Positions 48,501 through 60,100 of a stretch of 64,000 bases of DNA are shown in pieces (within the stretch, counting starts at the first letter, position 1; each line of letters begins with the position of its first letter). A model generated the notes under the pieces. The model saw only the letters and a program-made list of their open reading frames with translations, did not search any database and was not told the origin of the DNA. The position numbers and the translations under genes were made by a program. Source of the stretch: Centropus unirufus (lineage: Eukaryota; Chordata; Aves; Cuculiformes; Centropidae); the NCBI GenBank assembly GCA_013397695.1, contig VYZI01000018.1, positions 1,418,029-1,482,028 of the forward strand, in the 5' to 3' direction.

Positions 48501-49496
48501 GAAATACTTCTCAGCACCACTCTATGAGCTGTTGTATAAATTCTACTACAGGACTACACATTCCTTACTAACATTTTACATTTGGCAACCCAAGAAAACT
48601 AACTGCAATGGTGGATAGCCACAGTAAAACGAAGACGTTCATTTTACCACTAGCAGACAAGACACCTTAGTCTTTACACTGCACTTCAGTTTTTACCATT
48701 GCCTTCATTTTCAATGACTTTTCCCGTCAAGGGGGGAAAATTGCATGAACAGGACCCAAAAAACTCACATCTCTGACAAAATATTAAAACTATTATATGC
48801 TCTAGTTTTTTTCTTTCTTCCCCCTTTTTCATGACGATGATGTCCTATCTAGAGCTTGGATTTGAAAAAAAAACAGGTTATATATAAAAAGGCTGATTTA
48901 ACTTCAGCAGGAACACACTACACAGATACAAAGCCAGCACTGCAGCTTCAGTGACATGGAGAAACCCAAAACAGTGCTGAAGTCATTACACGCAAAGTTC
49001 GTGCTCGAATCTAATCATTACAACTTTTGTCTGCACAATCCTATCTGTGTCAGTATTTAAAATTATAATTTACCACTATGTGCACTGATCTGTCTCAGAA
49101 GACTTTTTCACAATGTCAAGTCCAAAGTATTTTCTCTGTAGTAGCTGAAAGCCAGAAAAAGCTATTGGTTAATATGACACGTACATAACAGCACAGTCTG
49201 GCAGAAAGCTCAGAGAAATTTCAAAAAGCAACTCTAGGACAGCACATGATTCAGGATAACATTCTCATTGCAATATATGTTTACTTCTCTGAACTTCTTT
49301 TTTAATACTTATTTTTACAATTGCCATAAGTAATACAGAGTACATTAAAGCAAACATTCAGAAAAAAATGTACAAGCATGTGTGTGGCCGATATGTATTA
49401 TGCAAATGCTAATTGCAAGAAAATCGACAGCTTTGAGCCAGTATCCGCAAACTGCACTTGGATGAGCCATTCCACCCTGACATTTAAGGTGGCAGG

Positions 49497-49502
49497 TTTA
49501 TT
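49497..49502 (-). terminator. PLEKHA3: Second candidate PLEKHA3 polyadenylation signal
   Basis: AATAAA on the minus strand, 260 nt beyond the first candidate. Confidence 0.3.
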
Positions 49503-49756
49503 GAACTGCCAACATATATGAGGACAGTAGCTCATATGTTTTTCTCAACATTTGGGCCTATTTTGATTTAGATAAATCAATGAATGATGAAATTTATAAG
49601 GACAGGTTCCATTCCCATATGCCCTTTCCAACCTGCTTCAAAACCACCAAATTATTCATATACACAGAAGGAAGACTACTTAAACCAAATTAAAGAAGAC
49701 TGGATTATAAAAATGAGATTTTGGTATGTGCTTGAGTGCAAAAAAAACCCTGTACA

Positions 49757-49762
49757 TTTATT
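49757..49762 (-). terminator. PLEKHA3: Candidate PLEKHA3 polyadenylation signal
   Basis: AATAAA on the minus strand (tttatt on plus), the nearest one to the stop outside the gap. Confidence 0.35.
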
Positions 49763-50349
49763 TAACAATTGTGTAAATCAAAAGCAGTAAATGTCTTGCT
49801 TAAAGTGCTCTACACCTAAGACTTAACAGACCAAGTTCATCCCTAAATGAATATCCAAAAAATCCTAAAGCTTACAATGCTAACACTAAGAACCTGATGG
49901 ACCAAGGTGCTAGTAGGCACTGTTATACTCTATTACTTAATAATTAAGAGACTCAGACTCCGATCTCACTTACAGTTAATGCAAACTTACACTGATGTAA
50001 ATGAGAGCTGAATCCATCTCCTGGGGTATACCATCCTCAATTTATATACACGAGTCAAATAGAGAAGCTCCCTTTCGTATAAATACGTCATAAATATTTA
50101 TAGATACAAATATTCATTACAACAGCAGCTTAATGGTCTAATATTTCAGCTTTTGCTTCTGAAACTCTTGCTAAAAACACAACTTGAAGTAGAGCAAATC
50201 TTAACAGTGCTGCATTAGCTCCTTGTTATGGTACACATCCCAGAAACAATTCATGCACATTCTGAACCACTTAGGAGATTCCTTAGAAGTGAAAGTAGGT
50301 AGAAATTTTTGATTCAAAAAGAATAAATAAAAATTATTAAATATCCAAT

Positions 50350-50629
50350 NNNNNNNNNNNNNNNNNNNNNNNNNNNNNNNNNNNNNNNNNNNNNNNNNNN
50401 NNNNNNNNNNNNNNNNNNNNNNNNNNNNNNNNNNNNNNNNNNNNNNNNNNNNNNNNNNNNNNNNNNNNNNNNNNNNNNNNNNNNNNNNNNNNNNNNNNNN
50501 NNNNNNNNNNNNNNNNNNNNNNNNNNNNNNNNNNNNNNNNNNNNNNNNNNNNNNNNNNNNNNNNNNNNNNNNNNNNNNNNNNNNNNNNNNNNNNNNNNNN
50601 NNNNNNNNNNNNNNNNNNNNNNNNNNNNN
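50350..50629. other. Assembly gap (280 N)
   Basis: A run of 280 unknown bases, bordered on the right by sixteen A (50630-50645). The homopolymer probably caused the break. Confidence 0.99.
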
Positions 50630-50988
50630 AAAAAAAAAAAAAAAAGTGAAACCTTTTTGCTAAATTTTATAACCTTCAGGTTTACTAATGTATCAGTCAA
50701 ATCTTCACACTTATTAAAAAGAGCTACATTTACAAATGTGAATGCTTATCTGTTAAGCCATCATTTTTTCAAAAAAAATGCACATTCAAACTGTGAAATA
50801 TTAGGAAAATACTCTTGCAAATAAACTCTATAAAGATAAAATACACTTCAAAGATAGTTTTTATATTATTCTATAAAGTGCAGAGAAATCCTTCTAAAAA
50901 GGGAAATGACTACATCCTATAACAACAGTATAATTACAGCAGCCATTGCATAGCATTATTTATAGAAAATTCAATACTTTCAGTTTCT

Positions 50989-51116
50989 TCAAGAAGAAAA
51001 GGATGGAAGAGTCTCTTCGAGTTCAGAGCTTTCCTTTGATACTGATCTATTTTCTTCAGGAATGGTTGATGATACCAGATCTCCATTGACAGCACTTCTA
51101 GAACACTGAGCAGATC
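50989..51116 (-). CDS. PLEKHA3: PLEKHA3 coding exon 8 with stop
   Basis: 128 nt including TGA (50991-50989), encoding ... NGDLVSSTIPEENRS ... ETLPSFSS, the conserved C-terminus. The acceptor is catag at 51117. Confidence 0.93.
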
Positions 51117-54100
51117 CTATGAAGATATTAATAAGTATTTAATTTTCAACCCCCTCAAAAAAATCATCCAATCTGTCAGTTGTTCCATTTGCTAATCATG
51201 TACTACACATAAGCCATCAGTAGCATAATTACTCAGTAATTTTCCTGAAAGACTTAAATCAATATCATGCCCAAGGATGATGGGTATGATGAATGTTCAG
51301 CTAAAAAATAATAATTACTTCATTTGACAACAATGATTTTCACATTATGAAGGACAGTAATCTGTGGGGTGCAGATGTATTATGTGTAAGGAAAACATGA
51401 CTTTTTTTTTTTTAAAGAGCTCATGCATTGATAAGCATTTAATTAGAACATCTTCTGTCATTATAATGAAATGGATCACTTCTTGCAAGCGGAGCATTGC
51501 CAGGCTACCTGGCAAAAATAATAAAGAACTAAATTAAGTTGAAAGCAGCAGAGGGAGCTTTTAAAACAGTAAAAGAAAACAAAAACCAGAAACTGAGCTA
51601 CAAACCAGAGCTCCATAGCAAGGAACCAAAAAAGCCTGAATCAGCAGAAACACACAAAGACAAAGTGTCAGCGGTCCTGAAAAGAGTCAGACTGGCTAAC
51701 CAACACGAGAAGGTCCAGATGGTAACAATAATAACCTTGTGTTATGGGAAGCTAGACTGATGTGCCCCTACATTAGCCATAACACACAGAAAAGGATGTA
51801 AACTTATTAGCTCGGGATACGCGCTGGTGTACCCTATGCACGTAGCAGATGAGTGGGGTGGAAGAGGTGGTCCCCTTGTAATATATGAGCATCAGAGAAC
51901 CAAGGAAACTCTGCAGAGATGCAAATACTTGCTTCATGACAGAATGTGAAGCATTAGTACCTCTTCATGCCTATGTGAGCTTTCAGCAATGCACGGGCTT
52001 AAGGATTTTCAAATCCAAGTGAGGCATTAGGCACTCCAAAAGGAAGCAAGACCAAAGCAGACCTAGTCAACAGTAACTTGTCAAGTTACAGCCTCCCTGA
52101 GAGAGTTAGGATGGATTCAAAAGGATAGCAAGATACAAAAGGAAAAAACACAGAACTGGCTATTAACTCTGTAGGTGCATCTAACCAGGAAGGAACAATA
52201 TTGATATATGACCATGACATTATTTTGTAATTTTTTTTTGCTTTTATTATGGGCAAGGGTGCACTCTTTCAGATCAGTGTCCATTCTCTACAAAAGGCCA
52301 CTGAAATGAACCATCTTCCCACAATGCACTGGCTGGAAATTACCCCTCACCACCCACAGGAGGCGTCACGGAAAGAAGAATTTGTTTTGTGACAACAAGC
52401 AGGTGGCAAACAACAGTACTCCACACCACTTATGACGCTATTGTTCATGTAATATTCTATTAGTGCAAACACCCCTGTTCTGATTGTGGTTCTATTTTAT
52501 CTTGCCAGCAGTCACAGTGATTTCAATACAACTACTCCAGCTGTAAGATCCTTTCCAACATGAATGAAAGCTACATGACTGCTTTGATTTATAATATAGG
52601 AGTCTTGCAACCAAAACTCTAAGTGATGATGCTTTTTCCCTTGTGCTGGTATCAACACTAGAACAGCTCTTGTAAATAGGCTAATAAATCGTATAGAAAT
52701 ATAGAAAACTATCCCTCTTCTAAACTTACTCTGAGAATCTTCAGAGAAAGTATCACTGCTGGATTCTGTATCCGAATATGTTCTTCTGCGCCGCTGTGAA
52801 AATCGGTGAAGGGATGAAGTTGGTTCTTTTACAGAGTGATTATTCCTACATAAGAAATGAGATCCATTAGTAAGCAAAATCTGTAATAACCCCCACAAAC
52901 CCAATCTACTTTACATTTAAAATAATTTTGATGCTTAAATTGTTAGTATCAATGTTTTTCACTACACTAAACTCAAATTGGCACAGCCAACAGAATATTC
53001 TTAATTTGTACAATTATAAAGCCTGAAAACTGAAATAAGTGTAATCTTTGCCTGCAGAAGAAATACTTTAAGAATCTGAAATACTGTCCCAAAAAGAATG
53101 TTAGCATTTCAAGCTCAATGTCTAATTTCATGAACTTGTCAAAATAAGCCATGTGCCTAAAGCCTCTAGCACAAAGAATTTTTTTGTAATGTATTAAAGA
53201 CAGCAGCTGCATTACCTGTCAGCGATACTGGACCTGCACTGTTAGTTTTCAAAATCAGATCAATTTATGCATCCTTCTCATATTTTGATTTTAATGCTGC
53301 CTGGTTCAGGGAGGTTTTTTGAGAAATAAGAAAAAGGCTTAATGAAATAAATAAATACCTCTCAGAACAGCAAGGACCAGGGTGGCTAACAGAGCGCTTC
53401 ATCTAGGGAAAAAGACAAAGAAACCATAAACAAACCACACAAAATATCACAAGGTATTTACAAGAATAAAGTAAAAAATAATATATGTATGGGTATTGTT
53501 TACAGTCTCTACAAAAAAAAGACAATATTTTTTCTTAAGCAACCATTTCTAGTTAAAAACCTGATTTAATTTTATAAAAACAGCGTGGCTTGCCACCAAT
53601 ATTTAAAGTTATAAAACATTCACACAGGAAATAATTTACTGTGAAAAATACTGCCTTGTTTCTATGTAATTATTTTATTCCTGCCCCACAGTTACTCAGA
53701 GCCATCTGTTAATTTCTATGATGTACAGAAATAAAGACATTTTTCCCTATCAAGTGCCTGCTTAGATTTCCCATTACACAAGAAAGCCAAATCCTGCCTC
53801 TCGATTTCATGTTCCTTCTGACATCACTGCAAATTTCTATGCATACCAATAGAAAGTTATTAAAGCCGATCAACAATGATCAGCTTGGTAAGTAAACTGA
53901 TTGAAGATAAGAGACAAGAGATTCAAGTGCAAACAAGGGCAACCAAATCCCACAACACAGATCATCTTGTAATCTATACATAAGACTAAGACATACATTG
54001 TCCTTCTAAGGGAAATTATCATCAATAAAGTGTTATGCAAGTGACATCTTTTCCATTATTTACCTTTTTGTTAAATAAGGGCATGTTAGATTAATACAAA

Positions 54101-57100
54101 TGTTTTTACTTATATACACTGAATAAGTAATGCTATCCTGCTGAAGCGCTTTAAGCTACAAGGCACTAAACAGGACGCAAGGTTATGGAATTTTTAAGAT
54201 CAGTGTATACCTAGCATTCTAAAAAAGGAAGGAACAGTTGAACTGAGGAAAGGAAAAACCTCATTCACTTAAGAGATACCTTACTACAGGCTCTTGACAC
54301 ACACGATAAATTACTCAGATTATCTAAAGCTTAGCACACGAAGACCGGGAATAGAAAATTATTGCTTTATAGTCAGGACCGCTACTGATCATAACAGAGT
54401 CAGGATTTCAACTGTCAGCATCACAGCACATAGCAATAGCACAGTCTTCTGCCATTCTTCCCCGCATCCAACCATTGATATAGTGCTTAAAAAAATAGTA
54501 TTTCAAAACTTCCAAACCATTTGGATAGGTGACGGTGACACAGGAGAAACTAAGGGATCAGGGTGAGGCAGCTGGAACATTTCTGGCTTAAACTTGGTAT
54601 TAGCGATCTTCACACATTCTTCAAGTGTTGTGATGAATGTATTACATGTGGCACTAAGCAAGGAAGAGGCTTCGTTCATGTTCTGAAAAAAAATCAAACC
54701 ACAAGCAGAAGCATGAAAAAAAGAAAATGAGAAAATTCAACCACAACTCCCCACTACCACGCACGCATACACCGATTTCCCTTCTTACCAAGAGCTTCCA
54801 TTTCGCATTTTATTTAATCAAAGGTACAACTTCCAGTGTGGTTAATTTGAGCAAACAAACGTGACAGCATTCCAGTTTGTTTCTGACATCTGAACTTCTT
54901 GAGGGTATTGGCCAATGCCATAACACTTTCACTGCAAAGCTTCCCTCAGAGTGACTAACTGGTATCGGAAGATCATCCAGTGAAACAAACGAATTGCAGC
55001 AGAATGTACGAACAGCTTTTTTTGGTCCAGTGCGAGGAGCCTACAGGTCAGTTTCATCTTGCTGTAAATTGTCAACAACTTGCACTGTTGTGACTATGTG
55101 TTGACCCCTTGCTTTGCCATAAGTAGACAACTATAAACCACAGACTCCTCAAGAGTGTGAAGAATTAATCCATGCATGTTTTCCAGTACTATCATTCAAA
55201 AGCAGAAATACTAGAATATTTTCGCTGGTGCATATTTAATACTAGCTTTCACTGATAACAAAATGGAATACTCTCCTATGCAAGGAAGTAACGAATGGAT
55301 AAACAAGATCATTTCAACTCCTCTGCCTATAAGAGAGATGGGAAACAAGGCAAATTATTGCATAACCCAGATGGCAGCTCTTCTGTCTTTTAACCAAGTA
55401 ACTAAACAACATGATTGCTTCCCAATGCATGTTACAATTACAGTGAAATCATCCAGGTACTTTAGGCAGATATATAATCACTGTTAGTATTACATACACA
55501 CAAGCACTCAAAAATTGACCTTGGGTTAAATCTCCCAACATTAGGGAGACAAAAATGGCATAAGATGTGAACAGAAATGTGAGGTGTACTACATGATTTG
55601 TTTTATTATATAATCAGGTTCCCCAATGGCATTCTAGAAATTCTGTACCTCAAGACTGGGAGAAGAGCGAGTCTCACCATGGTGAACAAATTCTTGTATT
55701 GTATGAACTTGCTGCATTAAAAGATCACAGTAGAGACGAAGCTCAGACATTTTGGTTTTAAGAGATTCATTGGTCTCACTTATTTCTATAAAAAAATAAA
55801 GGAAATAGCAATTTATTGCATACAATGTATGTACTCAATTTTTATGCACTTTCCATTTAAATATAAACTAAAAAATAAACATAAACTTTCACTTAATTTT
55901 GAAGAAAATGGGATGCTGCAATGAGTCAAAAACTGTGCTTGAAGCAGACAATAGTTGGCATTTTTTGATAACTGATGCCAATTTAGCAACCATTAAGAAA
56001 GGGGTACATTGTTGGGAAAGACGAAATCGAAATCCTTCTTAGCTGCAATGTAATGTAGAAAAAAATTAATAGATTAAATTTAAAACCCACCTGTGTCTGG
56101 AAATGATTACACTAAGCCATCCAAGATAAATTAGGGAAAAAAAACAATAGCACCTGTTAAGAATCAAAATAGCAGAAACTCAATGGCTTCATCATAGATA
56201 CAAACAGTATGTGCGTTCTTGTAATGACAAAGAAGCCAAATTACCAGCAACTAAGATAGCAGATGTCAATGGAGTGACCGCCACTTCGTACATCAAGAGG
56301 GAATTTACCATATAGATGCTTAGAAATAACTATGATTTATATTAAAGACAGTAATACTGACTTTCTAATACAATATCTGCCTTCTCATTATCTGAAAAAA
56401 AAGCACTTGAAAAAGTGCAAAGGTCGCATATGCTCTAGGTAATACGCATACCTTTTTCTTTTTTCGTCCTGGTATCTGCTAAACAGGCTTTTGCACTCCC
56501 CAGTGCTACCAGCCACCTTTGCCTTTCAGCTGCATTAACTGCTTTCACATAGAAATGCTGCTCCCCTGGGATGATAAGCTCCATTCTTGTGTTGTCTGTT
56601 GCGTGCACTTAACGATAGAGGAGAGAAAAAAATACAATTTTGAAAAAAAAAATGCAACCCCAACTCAGCAACAATTACTCATCAAATACTGATCGAGGTA
56701 CTTAAAATGCTTATCACAATCCCATAGCAATACAGGAAGTCACAATGAAACACTGCTAAATAAGAAAAAACCCAAAGCTGCTCATCCCTCTTCCCAGTGA
56801 GCCTTCAAGCCAACAGGTAGAAGGAACACGAGACACTGAACAGTGGCCAGACTCAAGTACAACGGGGTTCCCTTTCTGCACTAACAACATACAGCATAGG
56901 AACCTGTAATAACTGTTATACTCCAGACCTGGCCTAAACATGAAAAACTGAATTTTTGTTGCATGAAAAGTAAATACAGAGGATTAGGTATAACCTCCCA
57001 TCGAGATGAAATCTGGCTTCAGGTCACAGAGCCCTAGAATCAAGTACTGAGATGGACTTTGTTTGCACTCTATTGTATTTAACGCTACGTCTTTAACTGA

Positions 57101-60100
57101 ATACACTGGTGAGTTCCATGTTATCAACCACAGTTCTTCCAGAACCACTCTACACTAGCCATGGATGCAGGATGCAACACCAAATCCAGATGTCAGCTAT
57201 TATCCTTCCATCTCCAAAAGAACAAGATGACAAGCAAAAAGTAATGGAGAGTTAGCCAATGCCTGGCTATTAGCCAAAGAGGCTGCCCAACAGCTTAGAA
57301 CATACTAAAGGCTAAACTCAGTCTGACACAAACAGTTCACTTACTCCAAATCATCCATCACCTACACACAGAGGCAGCTGCCAAGAGCAACAAAACGAAA
57401 AATTACTCAGGAAAACAAAAGACTACACATCTCTGGTTTCCAAGAATCTCCCTTTTTGGGTCACTGCTGCTGCTCTTCTGAAAATAAAGCAGCATTTATC
57501 AATTATCCCTCTTATGATCAGGAGTAAGAGACTATGTGCTAAAATTAAATAACTAGCTGAGGTAGCTTCAAGCATAAGTCACATGCAAACAGCTACTTAA
57601 AACAAAAAGGAATTTATGGTGGGTTCTAAAATTCAAAACAGAGCTCTAACTGTCAAAAACAATTTCCTCACCATTTCACAATTGACATTAATTACTATTT
57701 GTGAACTACAAAGCAATCACATTGGACTACAGATAAACAAAAATAGAGGAAGAAAAACTTGTGACACAAAACATATGTTGCGTGATCTATTTCCCTGTCA
57801 ACTAAAATTTCCTAAGGCAAAAAACTTAGCAACTCTTACCTTTTATTTCACATACAGCCATCTTTATACTTCCTTTGCTGCCTTTGCAAACATCATCCTG
57901 TGAATCATAGTATGACAATATCCCATTGTCCAAAACAAACCACCGAGGCTGCCAACCTAGCAAGATCAAAACATGAGAAAGAAACGTTAGTCTAATTACT
58001 AAATTGCAAATCAAATTCATCTCTTTGGCTGCTAAAATTTTTAAACAATGCAAACCTTAAATCGTTCATGTAACACAGCAGGAAGTAAACAAACCACGCA
58101 GTTTGAAGGCTGGAGCCACTCTATAACCAAGCCAGTATTATGCAGATATTTCCCTCCCATTCTTTTTGGATGGAAGATCAGCAGTATTTCAGTTTTCACT
58201 ACATTTCATTCTAGAGTAAAACTATATTTTAATTTAGCTAACAAGAAACCATACTTTGAAGGCAGATAAATTACACACCTCTGAAGAACCATTCTCATTC
58301 AAGTGTATTTTTCAAGTAGACTTTCTTAGTAGGATCCTTCTTTGTAGGATCTTATATGTATAACATAAATTACTGATGTCAAACTTCTATGCTATAGTTT
58401 ACCCTACCTACCGTATTTCAACGAGAACTTCTGTATGTCGTGCTTAACTACCAACACACCATTTTCTCCAAAAGTAGCCTAGCTCCATCATTTAACAATA
58501 ATTTAATGTCAGGCATTGTGCAGTGAACTGAAACAGGGCTCACACTGCTAGAACTATTTGTGATGATGGCATACACCAGCTCCTCTACTGAGGTTTTCAC
58601 CAGCTTTGCACAAGCAAAATTACATAACTATCTCCTACTTCACTACAGTTACTAAACAGAACAGTTTATGCATGGACACAAATATCTATGAGAACTCATT
58701 ACATCACACAGTAAATTATTTACCATAGGCCATTTTAGATTAAAGTATATTAGTATGCTTTTTCCTTTTTTTTTTTTTTTTTTCATTTTTCACCTTTTTT
58801 TTTCCTTCTAACTGCTGTTTCATAAAGCTCAAAAGTCACTGGGATAGGTGCCCTAATTTTTAATGGCATAGAACTAAAATATTCCAGGAGAGCTTAACAG
58901 TGATATTGGCCCACTACAGTAGGGGTCAGCTGTACAATAGAAGCAGATTATCCCTCTATTTTACAGCTCCTCACCAAACTCTCACTTCCTTCGAGGCTTA
59001 ATGGCAATAACTGTGTGGCCAAGAAAATTTATTTGGTGAGATGACCATGTGGTCCATGGCACTTACCAATTGCTATTCCAACAAAGCAAGCTGCAGCCAT
59101 CCCACAGCAGTGTATTATAACACAGGAGGCTTAACCATGTACCAGACTCTTGGAAATCAGCCCGATACATGAAGCAGTTACTATTACAAAAAGTGGAATA
59201 TTTTTATTTAAACTGAATACAGTTAAGTTTCATCTGAGCAGTTGTGTTTTTGAAAGTTACACAGAATGTTCCTTGATAAGATATTTTTCTGGGACAGCTT
59301 CTTTCACAGGCCTTGTTTTGTGTGGGGTGTGTTATGTGCTGGGCAGATGTCTGTTCTTCTGTAATCACCTCTGTTTTCATCCAAAGACAAGGTCAAGCAG
59401 AGAGCTGGAGCCAGCTCCAAAGTATCAAGAGTTGTGGCTGTTCCAAAGTTTCATAAAATTAAAATTAGAACTTGGAAAGTAATAGAATATTCATACGATT
59501 TGGGGCGAATGTATGCATGTGCATATAAGTAGGGAATATATTCTGTAACTAGCTTTTGTCTTGTTGCACACAATTTATGGAGATGACTCCCTCTTGTTGT
59601 CCAGGCTTGATAAAGGATGCTTGCTTTCTAAAACTCCAAACCGAGTCTTAGAGAGCTTTATTTGCCAGCATTTTCAGTATCACACTAAAGACTTCATAGT
59701 ACACATATTAAGTCATTACAAGTTTCAACAATATTTCAACCAGGCCCCATTACATTATGTCACAATTCTATGATAAGGAAATAATAAAATCTAGTTTTAA
59801 TTTATTAGCTATAATGGTAAGGATCTCTGTCTTTCGAAATGTAGAGTTATAATTAATAAGCAGATCCACATTCAGATATAAAAACAATACCAAAAGAAGT
59901 ACAAATCATACCAACTCCCACAGGAAATATTTCAAATTTCACGTGCACATAACAACTTACACTCAAACAATATGCAGTCATGAAGTAACCATTCCATGCA
60001 GATTCCATCCTGTAAAATGCAGCTCAGAACTGCACTGGTGTTATTTTTCCCTGCTACACTGTGTTGCAAAGTTCTAACTCTGCTCCCTCATGGCCTAAGG

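Larger units (their letters stand above)
49480..50988 (-). other. PLEKHA3: Probable PLEKHA3 3' UTR (interrupted by an assembly gap)
   Basis: Sequence downstream of the stop with no other gene. The first minus-strand AATAAA motifs that I find lie at 49757-49762 and 49497-49502, which would give a UTR of about 1.2 to 1.5 kb. The 280 unknown bases could hold another signal, and the true end could lie further left. Confidence 0.45.

Noticed and set aside
51539..51760. 73-codon lysine-rich frame in PLEKHA3 intron 7
   Set aside because: No known motif, no splice-site or promoter context, length compatible with chance.
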